From positions 630,001 through 694,000 of the forward strand of contig NC_090159.1 of the NCBI RefSeq assembly GCF_017916325.1: a stretch of DNA of 64,000 nucleotides, given 5' to 3'. The position numbers and the translations under genes are program-made. Positions 50,110-59,570 of this stretch are shown here, piece by piece. The first letter of the stretch is position 1, and every line of letters begins with the position of its first letter. This DNA is from Leishmania martiniquensis. Lineage: Eukaryota; Euglenozoa; Kinetoplastea; Trypanosomatida; Trypanosomatidae. Below the pieces are notes generated by a model. The model did no database searches. It saw only the letters and a list, made by a program, of their open reading frames with translations, and was not told the origin of the DNA.

Positions 50110-51289
50110 GGGCGTGGCTGTTTATCCGTCTTTCCCTCCCTGCCGCTAGCGCTTGAGGGGCAGGGCGGACGCACTTCCGCGACTCGTTCCGTTCCTCTTT
50201 GCAGCTGCCCCACGTCGGGGATCCTCTCGGCGGTCCTGTGCTGACACGCGCTTGTTGATTGCACATATGTGTGCAATAGGGTTTGGAAAGAAGAGAAGGA
50301 AAGAGTCGTGGGACCACGCAGAAGGCGCACAGTATCCGTGCGAGTCGGGTTGGCGATAAAGAGTCATGCACAGGCCCCTCCCACTCAGGGGGGAAAGGGG
50401 TGGGCAATAGCGATATGGGCGTGCCCGCTGAAGGGGCCTCCTGCAGTGGCGGCTACGCCGCTGCTGTTGCCCCTCCCTCCCTCTGCCACACACAGACGCG
50501 ACTGCCTCTTCATCTCAGTCGTGCCGCCGCTGCCTCCTTGCCGCTCTCTTTTTTTTTCCCTCGGCACCGCCATCTCCGCGGCAGCAGTGTCAGCTATGGA
50601 TACGCTAACGCACACCGTCAAGAAACGTACAAGTGCCATGAAGGCAGAGGACTTCAGAATCCACCCGCCAAACAGCGCCTGCTTCTCGAAGCTCCGCCTC
50701 GAGCCTCTGGGCAGCCGTAGCTTGCGAGAAACATGAGAGCAGAGTGAGGGTGGGGGGCGATCAGGAAGGGGACACCCATGGCGAAGTAGATGAGCACGAT
50801 CCAGATTCGGGTGTTGAGCGCACGAGACAGACAGAAAGAGAGAGGGGGAGAGGGGGAGTGAGTGATCACATTTTTTTTGTGTGAATGTGCGCCTCTGCCC
50901 GTGCACGTAGCTAGAGCTATGCAACTAACGTGCGCTGCCGAACGCGAGACGAAGCAGTACGAAATCCTTCGGCATCCTCTCAGAGAAGGCCGAGAAAGGC
51001 AAAGCCCCCCCTCCCTCTCGTCTTCATAATAAGAAGGAATTACGGTATCCATCACCATCAGCTGGTGGGCCCCTTTCCCTTCCCTCTCTCTTTCTCCTCA
51101 CTTCGTCCCATCCCCCACCTCCAACCTCGCCATCACCAGTAGCAGCAGCACGCACATGAAGCTCAGTCGCGAGCACGAGCAAGGAAGAGGAAGGGTGCTG
51201 CAGAATGGCATACAGCTATGCTCTCTTTCCTTCTCTGCCTCCCTTCTTCGTAGTCGCTCTCTCCCTCTCCCTCTCCCTCTCCCTCCTGC
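50110..51289. other. Intergenic spacer with a possible broken small ORF
   Basis: 1.2 kb. The stretch 50585-50820 shows coding-like composition on the minus strand but in two frames (see the separate entry). The rest has a GA tract at 50837-50858, T/A runs at 50548-50556 and 50871-50878, and pyrimidine-rich plus-strand DNA at 51070-51105 and 51258-51285. Confidence 0.5.
50588..50787 (-). pseudogene. Possible small membrane-protein gene with a frameshift
   Basis: On the minus strand one frame reads WIVLIYFAMGVPFLIAP and then degenerates after a run of six C (G run at 50752-50757 on plus). The frame that takes over is TLTLLSCFSQATAAQRLEAE, continuing LREAGAVWRVDSEV to a stop near 50588. One base fewer in the C run would join a hydrophobic segment to an amphipathic helix. 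It could be an assembly error, a decayed gene or chance. No ATG precedes the hydrophobic part except the internal one, so support is weak. Confidence 0.3.
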
Positions 51290-52024
51290 TCAATCGTCAT
51301 CGTACTCGGGCCGTGGCGCGAGCTCCCACTCGGGCCGCCGCTGCACCGATTTCACGTGTTGATTCTTTGCCGTCCCGTTGTAGTCGCCAATCTTCTTGGC
51401 AACGTTTTCCTTGGTCACCCCAGGCTCGTCGAGCCATTCCTTGATGTAATCGTCACGCGCTTTAGCCACCGTGTCGCGCTGATCCTCGTACGAGTACTCG
51501 GCCCAGTACTTCCGCTGACGCGGGTCGAAGTACTGCGGATTTTTCTCTTCCAAATTCACGTAGGCCGCCTTCATGCGCTTCTGGTACGGCATCTCCTGGT
51601 GCCGCATCGAATTCTTTTCCACCGGCACGCCGATGCGCAGGTCGTACCGCGACTTTTCCTCGTATGACATGTACATGCGGTTCTTCTTGTACCATTCGCT
51701 GTGCCCCTCCTCCCCTGGTTCGGGACCCCACTCCTCCGGCCAGCCGAACGCCGGTGGTGGGGTGAGCCCGCCCTTGTCCTTCTTCCAGTCATGCAGATGA
51801 TGCAGCTTTTCGCTCTCGGTCACTTGCTTCTTGGGCTCCAGCGACCTTACTGTTGGGCTCTGCATCTGGTCCTCGTAGCAGCTGTACCGCGGTGCTGGGT
51901 CGCACTTTGGGTACATGTCTTCGAAGAAGCGGTAACCACCCCCGCTGCCGCTGATCCCGCCTTGGAGACGCAGCGGAGTGAAGCGAAAGGCCGCCGCTGA
52001 GCATCGCAGTGGCGCGAGCCGCAT
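51290..52024 (-). CDS. Hypothetical protein with mitochondrial presequence
   Basis: 244 residues from an ATG at 52024. The start MRLAPLRCSAAAFRFTPLRL is a typical mitochondrial targeting sequence. The rest is hydrophilic and rich in Tyr, Trp, Glu and Lys (EEWGPEPGEEGHSEWYKKNRMYMSYEEKSRYD, DPRQRKYWAEYSYEDQRD) with no membrane span and no metal-binding pattern. This style is common among trypanosomatid-specific accessory subunits of respiratory complexes or mitoribosomes. I do not recognise the protein, and nothing in the neighbourhood indicates a role. Confidence 0.8.
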   Translation of the reverse strand: MRLAPLRCSAAAFRFTPLRLQGGISGSGGGYRFFEDMYPKCDPAPRYSCYEDQMQSPTVRSLEPKKQVTESEKLHHLHDWKKDKGGLTPPPAFGWPEEWGPEPGEEGHSEWYKKNRMYMSYEEKSRYDLRIGVPVEKNSMRHQEMPYQKRMKAAYVNLEEKNPQYFDPRQRKYWAEYSYEDQRDTVAKARDDYIKEWLDEPGVTKENVAKKIGDYNGTAKNQHVKSVQRRPEWELAPRPEYDDD

Positions 52025-52695
52025 GGTGTGGGACTAGGGCGCGCGCAGCTCGCTATGCCTTTTCCCTATCGTCCTTCGGGGAGTACAACGCACGAGGGAC
52101 TCAGGGCGGGTACACACACATACACCGGCGCACACAGGCTACGAGTGCTGCTCAGCCGCGCACCCGTTTTAGCTTAGCCTCCTGCTGAGACTTTGAGGCG
52201 CCCTCTGCGCAGAGTAGTTGAAGCGTAAAAAGGGGAAGAGGAGAGGGAGGAGGGGGGCGTGTGTGCGTGTGCGAGTGGGGAGTTGGCGTGCACGCGACGG
52301 CTTCTTCGCCTCGTCCCGCGCATGTGCGATATTGGATCGGGAGACGGGAAGCGAAGAGGGGTTCCGCGACTACCCGAGGTGTGGGTCCCTTTCATTCTCT
52401 TGACCTGACCGTATTTCCTTCCTGCTGCTTATCTAGGACCACCACTACCACCACCCCCGAATGGGCGCCGCGTGTGTGTGTGTGGTAGTGGTGGTGGGAA
52501 GGGGGGGTATCCTCTATCACCCCAACGAGGCACCTCTGACTGCCATCTGCGCTCATGGCGAAACAGCTACACACACACATGTATATATATATACCCAGAC
52601 AACTGGCCAGCTCGCAAAGGCACAGACGCACACTTACCGACTCGCCGCTCAGTGTCTTCTTTTTTAATTCATTTTTTTCTTCTTTTTGCGCCCGC
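52025..52695. other. Intergenic spacer
   Basis: Has a GT/GGT repeat at 52469-52500, a CA-TA tract at 52569-52592 and T-rich DNA at 52660-52688 just below the thioesterase stop. No gene seen. Confidence 0.5.
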
Positions 52696-53949
52696 TTAGA
52701 ACATCGCTGGCAGAACGCGAGATATGAACGCGGCGAGGTCGTTGATCTCCTCTGGCAGGGTGGAGTGCTGCATGTTGTACTCCAGGAAGCTGATCGGGGT
52801 GACACCAGCCTTGCTTTCCAAGATCTCCTTCGTTTCCCTCGCCGCCGAGAGTGGGACAACAGGGTCTTGACGGCCGTGGAACATGGTGATGGGGACTGCC
52901 TTCTGTATAATGCACGGCAGCACATCCGCGCACGCAGCTAGGTAGCCGGACATGCAAGCAATCCCAGCTGGAGCGATGTGCGCCGTCAGCCCAGCGCAGA
53001 GCGATATAGCCGCCCCCTGGGAGAAGCCGCCGTAGACGATGCGATGCAGCGCAACACCGTGCTTTTTCGCCGCCACGTGCGCAATGCTACGCACATAGTC
53101 ACAGGACTGCCGGACGGAGGTGGCGTCCTGACGGCCGCTGAGCAATCCGTTGTTGGTCATGTCCATGATGTCATACCAAGCGGGCATCAGCATGCCGCCG
53201 TTAATAGTGACACGCCGGGACGGAGCGGTAGGCAATAGGAAGAGGAGGTGCGGCAGGCGGCGCGACAGCTCATGGCCGACGTCCTCCCAGCCGTACGCGG
53301 AGTCGCCGAGACCGTGAATGAGGGTGACGACACCAGTGGGGTTCTCGTTGCCGATCTCCAGAAGTGTGCCGTAGCGGAGGCCGTGGGTAATGGGGGCCGA
53401 GTCGCGAATGGCCTGCAGCTTCTTCTGCAGATCGCTATGCTCGATGCAATCTGTGAAATCGGTGACGCCATACGAGGTGCGCAGCTCCTCCTTCATCTGC
53501 GCATTTGTGAGCTGGTCGGTCGGCAAGGCCATGATGAGAGATTTATCGCCTAGGGTGGCTAATACCGCAGGAATGGCGGACGCGTTGCTGGTCAGATAGG
53601 AAGCGTTATCGAAGTTGCTGTGGGGAGCAGAGGGGGTGAGAGGAAAAGGCAACAGTACAGAGGGGGAGGAGGATGGTGGTAAGGGGCGCGTGTCCGACGC
53701 GGGGGAGGCAGCGCGGCTCATCTGCGCCGGTGGCTGTGGAGTTGACGGAGCGACGAGAACTGCCGCCGCCGCCTCTACTTGGCCTTGCCGTGCCACATCA
53801 GAGCTGTGAACGCGTTTCGCACCCTCGATCATTGGGTATGTCGTAAGCGCTGCGGCCACCGCCACAAGCAACATAGCAACAGTCTTTAGGAGCGTTGCTG
53901 GTGACTGCCCCGCAGCGTTGATAGGGATCGGCTCCGGTTCTCGATGCAT
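52696..53949 (-). CDS. Acyl-protein thioesterase / lysophospholipase-like hydrolase with membrane anchor
   Basis: 417 residues from an ATG at 53949. Residues about 205-417 are an alpha/beta hydrolase of the APT1/carboxylesterase type: VVTLIHGLGDSAYGW (oxyanion loop), LLPTAPSRRVTINGG, the nucleophile in GGFSQGAA at about 310, the acid in HGRQDPVVP at about 360 and the His in YNMQHSTLP at about 393. APT enzymes remove palmitate from proteins and also hydrolyse lysophospholipids. Unusually, a 200-residue N-terminal region precedes the domain, with a hydrophobic segment at about 19-41 (LLKTVAMLLVAVAAALTTYPMI) that would act as signal anchor. A secretory or plasma-membrane location therefore seems more likely than the cytosol. 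Confidence 0.92.
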   Translation of the reverse strand: MHREPEPIPINAAGQSPATLLKTVAMLLVAVAAALTTYPMIEGAKRVHSSDVARQGQVEAAAAVLVAPSTPQPPAQMSRAASPASDTRPLPPSSSPSVLLPFPLTPSAPHSNFDNASYLTSNASAIPAVLATLGDKSLIMALPTDQLTNAQMKEELRTSYGVTDFTDCIEHSDLQKKLQAIRDSAPITHGLRYGTLLEIGNENPTGVVTLIHGLGDSAYGWEDVGHELSRRLPHLLFLLPTAPSRRVTINGGMLMPAWYDIMDMTNNGLLSGRQDATSVRQSCDYVRSIAHVAAKKHGVALHRIVYGGFSQGAAISLCAGLTAHIAPAGIACMSGYLAACADVLPCIIQKAVPITMFHGRQDPVVPLSAARETKEILESKAGVTPISFLEYNMQHSTLPEEINDLAAFISRVLPAMF

Positions 53950-54790
53950 GACGCTTCAGCGGGTGCCGTCGTACCACCACCTTTTGCGTGAATGCGCGCA
54001 CGCGCAGGGCGCCCATCCTCCCTTCCCTCCCCCACGATGTGCGTGCGCGTGCGTGCGTGTGTGTGTCGGTCTAGTCGGACAATTTCGAGTGCGCGCCTTC
54101 GCTGCGGTGGTCTTTGTTACTGTTCTCGGATCGGTCGCGACGCCCCGCAGACTATCGAATGGAAAAAGGAAATGGAAAGACGAAAGAAAACGCGCCTTGG
54201 CAACTTCCGTGAGCAGTATCCGCTCACAAACGTGTCCGTCAGCGCCAGTGCCTGCACCCGCATCTTCAGTGACTCGTAACAAGGAAGGCGGTGAAGCCGG
54301 AAAGAGTGTGTGTGTGTGGGAGGGGGGGTCGAGTTGCGGTAGGACAGAGAGCGCGCCGAGCGGGGAGAGCGTACGTAGACGCCCGAGGGCCATCCTTAGC
54401 TGAGCCGCGTGTGCATGTCTCCCGGCGCAGTCCTCGAAAGACCGCTGGAATGACGAGAGAGCACGCCGAGCGGAAGAGAGGAGGGGTGAGGTTCGACAAG
54501 CATTGCAAACGTCTCTCCCGTTAAGCTTATTTGTATATGCACCTGGTCTCTGGCGCCCGCTAGATTTTTGGAACCGCCGGCCTTCTTTACTCCCTCTCCC
54601 CCTCCCGGTGCGAATCGTTCAAGGGCTTCTTCCTTCACGCATATGTGTGTGTATGTGTGTGCTTCTCTTCGCGTTCCTCCAGCAGCGTTCTTCTTCGTAC
54701 AGCACCATGTACGGTAGCGATAGAGAGAGAGAGAGGGAGGGAGAACGCTGACAGCGGCATACGTGGCCTGCGCTTCTGCGGACTCGCGCA
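53950..54790. other. Intergenic spacer
   Basis: Contains GT/GC alternation at 54039-54067, a GT tract at 54306-54319 and a GA tract at 54720-54739. No gene seen. Confidence 0.5.
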
Positions 54791-56005
54791 TTACTGCTGC
54801 TTCTTCGCCGTATCGGCAGCGACCGAAGTTGCACTCCCCTGAGATGCTTTGCGCCGGGCAACAAGCCACACCGTCACCGCCACCATCGCGTAGATGGCGC
54901 CGGCGAACATCAGAGGCCAAATCCAGCGGTCCAAGAAGCGGGTGCGCGACGCTCTTAACACGCCCATGGTGCGCTTCCGCATGTCCTCGTAAAAAGTGCC
55001 GGTGATGCACTCCAGCCGCATGTGCATCTCATCGTCGGTGCCTCCAACCGCGGAGGCACTTGCCTTTGGGGCAACCACCATGACGAGCGTCAGCACTACT
55101 TGCTTGGAGCGACGTGCGTCTGACATCTCGCGGATGTATTCATCAATGGTGATGTCTCCAACACGGATGTGCTCCTCTGCTGTGTCGGTGCTCGCCTTCT
55201 TCAAAGCCTCCGCGGGGCTACCACCTAGCACAGGGATTCGCTCTGTCCACAAGCCACTCGCGGAGGCGCTGTGAACGGTCCGCGGCTCCGTCCCGGATGC
55301 CGCTGTGCCGCTGCTCGCTGTCGCCGAAGAGCGGCCTTGGCGGCGACGGCGTGCTGATGTGGTAGTCTTTGCGGTCGCTGCCTCCTCGCCGTCACTCTTC
55401 ATTTCCTCGATGCCGGTGCTGCCCACCTTGTACCGCAGAAAGGGGTCCTCGCCGTCGCCGAGCAGCAAGAAGCAGCGACCTTGCACTGCACTTCGCTGTC
55501 CTCCCCCACCGGTCTGGTATTCCTCACAAGACAGACCGTGAAGGGATTGTGCGAGGATACCGAAGGGCTTCGGGTGAGGCGCCCGGGTAAAGATGTCGCC
55601 ACTGGGCACTGCGCTTTGCTTCTCCGTCACCGTGTTGTCCTTGCCGTACGCGCCTTCCTCTGCGTTTTCGATGCCGTCTTTCGAGCTGCTCAGCGCTGGC
55701 GGTGTGAAGAAAAGGGAAGCAGCCGACTCCAAGGGCTGCGCCTCCACACGCACCTCCCGCATGGCTGTCCACACGGCAGGCTGGCCATTGGCTTGGGGAG
55801 TGCCGAGTGACACCGTCCACAGCGCGTTCTCTGCATTGAGCAGGTCTACCAGGCTTGTATGCAGCGCCAGCGGCTCCTCCTCAACCGCAGCACCTGCGAG
55901 GCAGCAGCCGCAGAGCAGTGCGCATAGAAGGACCACCACTGTCGTACTGACTGGCCACACCCCCGCGCTGCAGCACGGAGGTCGCGTTTTCTGGCCTCGC
56001 TGCAT
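54791..56005 (-). CDS. Type I membrane protein of unknown function
   Basis: 404 residues from an ATG at 56005. A signal peptide is clear at residues 18-40 (STTVVVLLCALLCGCCLAGAAV, small residues before the likely cleavage). One transmembrane segment lies near the C-terminus at about 363-386 (WIWPLMFAGAIYAMVAVTVWLVARR), followed by a short cytosolic tail. The lumenal part has a beta-rich look (LWTVSLGTPQ, REVRVEAQPLE, LRYKVGSTGIEEM, KQVVLTLVMVVAPKA) with a Ser/Thr/Lys-rich insert at about 215-250 and one visible Cys pair (LSCEEY, GRCFLL). An ER or surface membrane protein is likely; I do not recognise the family. Confidence 0.85.
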   Translation of the reverse strand: MQRGQKTRPPCCSAGVWPVSTTVVVLLCALLCGCCLAGAAVEEEPLALHTSLVDLLNAENALWTVSLGTPQANGQPAVWTAMREVRVEAQPLESAASLFFTPPALSSSKDGIENAEEGAYGKDNTVTEKQSAVPSGDIFTRAPHPKPFGILAQSLHGLSCEEYQTGGGGQRSAVQGRCFLLLGDGEDPFLRYKVGSTGIEEMKSDGEEAATAKTTTSARRRRQGRSSATASSGTAASGTEPRTVHSASASGLWTERIPVLGGSPAEALKKASTDTAEEHIRVGDITIDEYIREMSDARRSKQVVLTLVMVVAPKASASAVGGTDDEMHMRLECITGTFYEDMRKRTMGVLRASRTRFLDRWIWPLMFAGAIYAMVAVTVWLVARRKASQGSATSVAADTAKKQQ

Positions 56006-56428
56006 CGGGTGTCTCAGGGGGAGGCAAGCGAAAGGAGACGACAGGAATGCATGCGGATGGCCTTGGAGGGTGTGCCAACAAGCGTGGCGGCGTCACACAC
56101 GGAAGGATGCCACCACAACAGCCAACAAAATGTTTGGTGTGCGAGCCTGCCTGCCTGCGTGCTGCCGCCGCGATACAACACGGGTGTGCACGGTGTGTGG
56201 GTGGGCGCGACTCGCAAATACCTCTTTGATTCTCCTCTTCAGAAGGGGCTGCATGAGGGTCAAGGCGGAGAGGGGAGTGGAACGTTGGGAGGAGAGGTCG
56301 GGGAGGGGGGACAGAAGGAAGAAGAGGCCCAAGACGGAGGTTGATCCGACATGCAGACCTGCCGCCTCACCATCTGGGCGTATCGCGGCTGCTGTCTGGG
56401 TTGGTTGTGCGGAGGCAATGGGTGAGGG

Positions 56429-56433
56429 AAAAA
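56429..56433 (-). terminator. Pol III terminator of tRNA-Asp
   Basis: Five A on the plus strand give TTTTT on the transcribed strand immediately after the tRNA 3' end, the standard RNA polymerase III stop. Confidence 0.8.
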
Positions 56434-56505
56434 CTTCCCGGCCGGGAATTGAACCCGGGTCACCCGCGTGACAGGCGGGTATACTAACCACTATACTACC
56501 GAGAA
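56434..56505 (-). tRNA. tRNA-Asp (anticodon GUC)
   Basis: Reads TTCTCGGTAGTATAGTGGTT at the 5' end and pairs with CCGGGAA plus discriminator G at the 3' end. The anticodon arm is CCCGC-CTGTCAC-GCGGG with anticodon GTC. The T arm is CCGGG-TTCAATT-CCCGG. The internal A box (GTATAGTGGTT) and B box (GGTTCAATTC) are intact, there is no intron, and CCA is not encoded. It is a single tRNA in the same orientation as the surrounding protein genes. Confidence 0.96.
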
Positions 56506-56844
56506 CTGGAGAGCCATTATCGCTTCTGACTGAAGCACCTGCTCTTCTTCCACGGCTCTGGCCCTCCCTTCTTCCCGCCCCCCTCCTGCTGGAGAGGGCG
56601 GTTGAAAGACATGCGTGCATGGCACACGGAGGACTTCGCTGTTCCGCCGGTTTTCGCGTAGCGATCGCTGAGACATCAGAGCAATTAGATGAAGGATGAA
56701 CAGCAACGAAAAAAAAGACAAAATACGTTTGCATGTGGTGAAAGCGATGCTCGGCGTGTGTATAAAAAGGGCATAAGGATATTTTTTCGTGTTTCGAACG
56801 TGCCTCTTCTGCTTCTTCTTTTCTCTGCCCGAGATGAGTCCAAG

Positions 56845-57385
56845 ACGTCACGCGACACGGCCCCGGCTCTGCCACAAAACAGGGATCATCGCCTCACGCT
56901 GCTGCGAAGCAGCCCGGATAGACACGTGCAAGAGCCACACCCGACTCGGTGATCTGAGCACGGCAAGCGGCACGCACTCTGCACACCCACATGCTTCGCA
57001 GGCCGCTGCAACGTCGCCCCCCTCCCCTCCCCCCACGACGCCGGTCGCCACGCGGCGCACCCCTCGGGCATGACGAAGGCTTCCCACATGGGCAGGCGGC
57101 GTGAGGGCCGCGTAGAGTGCGTTCGAGTCGCCATGACACGCTGTCCGTGCTTCGGATCGTACAGGCGTCCTGGTGGCTCCGACGCCACGCCCATCCGGGC
57201 GATGACCTCGGCTTCTACGAGGTCGCTCTGACTTGCCAAGATCGCCGGTGCTCGACACTGTCGTGGCGCAAGGCGGCTCGGCATTTGACAGGACTGAGGG
57301 CTGCACCGCTTCCCCATCAGGGAGTGGGCCCGCCGGCGCCCCCCCTGAGAAGTCACGTCGACGAAGGTGTGTGTGTGTGTGGCCC
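56845..57385 (-). mobile_element. SIDER-like degenerate retroposon, copy C (near full length)
   Basis: About 540 bp of complex GC-rich DNA between simple repeats. Landmarks shared with copy A, on the plus strand and in order, are GGCTCTGCCACA, TGCGAAGCAGCC-GATAGACACG, CCCACGACGCCGGTCGCC, CAGGGAGTGGGC and CTGAGAAGTCACGTCGACG, ending at a GT tract. Copies A and B lack large internal parts of it. On the minus strand it would start at the GT/CA side and end at an A/G-rich stretch near 56800-56830 (AAAAGAAGAAGCAGAAG). It lies about 0.7-1.2 kb below the stop of the gene at 58071, in 3'-UTR position. Confidence 0.7.
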
Positions 57386-58070
57386 ACCGAGGGTCACCCC
57401 ACAGCGGAAGGAGGAAAGAAGGAGTCATCCTGCGTCTCCCCCCGCTCACTCCTCCTCTGTCATTTCTTTCCACCTCTCAGGCGGTGGGCAGAAGCGGGTC
57501 GGCGACGGCGTCGAAGGCAAAAGCAGCAAAGAAAAGGAGAAAAGGCAAAAAGAAACGCGTAGAGGTACTGAGAAAGGAAAGAGGTGTTTCTCTGAGAGCA
57601 GAGGCGTCATGGGCACGCTCGACCATGTATATATGTGTGTGTGTGTGTCCCTCTGTGTGTCTGTGACTGGAGGAGCTGCAGGGAAGGGGTGGGTGGGTGG
57701 CGAAATGAGCACCGCAAGGGCTAGGGAGGTGAGGGGAGGTGCACCATCGCCCTCATTCTTGGGACGTCTTCTTCTCACCTCGAACGGGATAGCGTTTGTA
57801 TGCGCCGGGCACTGGTCGCCTCCGCGCGGCCATCATAAGACGAGGCTGATCCTTCAACGAGGAGTGCTCATGGATTTGGGCCAAGATGCCGTGCACTCGT
57901 CCTCATCGATCTCTCGCCACTCTTTCGACTCTGCGCCGCCGCTGCCGGAGTGCGGATACAGGGTCCTCACATTTGCTGGCCGATGGGCTGTGAGGGAGGC
58001 TTCACGACTGCCTGGCCGCAAGGTCATACTCGCCGGCGACCGCGAGTGGTCTAGCTGCACCGTAACTCTG

Positions 58071-59570
58071 CTACGAGGAGGGGGCGGCGCTCTTGCCGAC
58101 AAGCGGTCGATCTGCCAAGAGTGGCAACACCGACCTGCGGTGGCACCCTGCCTTCATAAGCTCATAATCGAAACTGTACGCCTCGCCCAGGGCGCTGCAG
58201 AGCTCATTCTCGTGGCCGACGCAGTTGGCCAGCATCTCCTCCAGCCCGGGCCGCTCTCCCTCAGGCTGGTGCGCGATGAAGCGGGTAATGGTGCGGTAGG
58301 AGCGATCGGTGTCGTTGTTCGTGCGGCGACCCTGCAGCCGGGGCAGCCCCGGCAGCAGCTCCGTACCCTCCAGCGCTCTAGCGTGCTCGGACGCTTGGCT
58401 GGCACCGCGCGATGTGGACATGGAGATGAGGCGTGCCCGCTCTGCGATAGGGGTATTCATCTCCAGCGGGTCTTCGCTGTTGCGGGAAGTGCGGGTACTG
58501 TACCGTGGAGTTGTCGGAGTGGTGGCTACATTCATTGGCTGATGGCTGGGTGCCAGCGGGTGTTGCGACGCGCTATTTGGCGCCGCGCGCAGCTTCGAGA
58601 CTCGGGGCTCGTCTATCTTCTGTTGGGCGTGCACTTGGGAAAGATCAAGGCCGGCCGCCGCCGGGGGAGAAGGGAGGGCTGAGCTACGGGCGCTATGCGT
58701 ACCGCAACGGTCGGAGCTCGCCTCGCTCGATGTCGGGGCTTCTTGGCGTGCAGAACCTTCCGCAGCCGATGCACTGCGTGGCCTTGACTGCTGTAGTTCA
58801 CGCTTCAGAGGATTGCTGTGGGTACTTTCTGCCTGCCGCCGAAGATCGCGGTAGTACATCCCGGGCTCTTTGGAATTGCTGTAGCTCCACACAGCGGACT
58901 GTGCTGCTGTAGGGTGGGCACCAGTGACCGCTGCCGCTGTGGGCTTCGTGCTGAGCAGCTGGATAGCCGGCGCGGGGACGCCACCCTTGTACTCATCGTC
59001 ATCCTCTGCCGCCGCGAGGCAGTTTACGCGTTTCGGTAATGGACTCTTGTCGGAGGGGGTATCCAGCTCCGGTATGATGGCGGTTACATGTGACTGAGGA
59101 GGGGTCGCGTCGCCGCCCTCCCGTGGGCAGTCGCTTGCTGAGGGCGCTTTCGCGTTTGCATCTGATACACACTTCACATGTGAGGCGAGACGACTGCTAC
59201 GGTCGCCGAACTCCAGCTCCGTTGACCGTGGCGGCGCCGGCTGAGGCGTTGACGGTGCAGCCAGCACACTCGATGGCACCTTGCTGAAACCCTGTGCAGT
59301 GGGGGCAGCCTGCTGCTTCGAGCCCTGTGGTGGGGGATGAGCAGCCTCGCTGCCGTACGCAACTTGCGACGCGCGCTGCAGCGCTACGCTAGGCTCGCCA
59401 CTATGTGGGGTCTCGATGCGACCGGGAGAGGTTGCATGGATATGTGCTCTGCCCACCTCTGCACGGCTTGTGGGCAGGCATACGATACAGCTTTGGCGAG
59501 ACGGCTGGCGCTTAGGCGGCAAAGAAAGTGTGTGCCCGGTCTCCGCGTAACCGTGGCCAGTGTCGGACAT
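58071..59570 (-). CDS. Hypothetical disordered protein
   Basis: 499 residues from an ATG at 59570. Residues 1-420 are rich in Ser, Ala, Pro, Gln and Arg with no hydrophobic core and look disordered. A compact, possibly helical segment occurs only near the end (about 425-480: RTITRFIAHQ, GLEEMLANCVGHENELCSALGEAYSFDYELM). Codon use resembles the neighbouring genes and the frame has no simple repeats, so a real gene is likely. No family is recognised. In trypanosomatids such proteins are often cytoskeletal or RNA-granule components, but that is general knowledge and not evidence for this one. Confidence 0.7.
   Translation of the reverse strand: MSDTGHGYAETGHTLSLPPKRQPSRQSCIVCLPTSRAEVGRAHIHATSPGRIETPHSGEPSVALQRASQVAYGSEAAHPPPQGSKQQAAPTAQGFSKVPSSVLAAPSTPQPAPPRSTELEFGDRSSRLASHVKCVSDANAKAPSASDCPREGGDATPPQSHVTAIIPELDTPSDKSPLPKRVNCLAAAEDDDEYKGGVPAPAIQLLSTKPTAAAVTGAHPTAAQSAVWSYSNSKEPGMYYRDLRRQAESTHSNPLKRELQQSRPRSASAAEGSARQEAPTSSEASSDRCGTHSARSSALPSPPAAAGLDLSQVHAQQKIDEPRVSKLRAAPNSASQHPLAPSHQPMNVATTPTTPRYSTRTSRNSEDPLEMNTPIAERARLISMSTSRGASQASEHARALEGTELLPGLPRLQGRRTNNDTDRSYRTITRFIAHQPEGERPGLEEMLANCVGHENELCSALGEAYSFDYELMKAGCHRRSVLPLLADRPLVGKSAAPSS

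Larger units (their letters stand above)
56006..58070. other. Spacer holding tRNA-Asp and SIDER-like copy C
   Basis: 2.1 kb between two minus-strand protein genes. Apart from the tRNA (56434-56505) and the retroposon-like block (about 56845-57385) it contains a GT tract at 57635-57660 and purine-rich DNA at 57520-57590. No protein gene accepted. Confidence 0.6.

Noticed and set aside
56886..57473. 195-residue minus-strand ORF
   Set aside because: It lies almost entirely in the SIDER-like element; the open frame is a by-product of the GC-rich repeat and similar frames are broken in the other copies.
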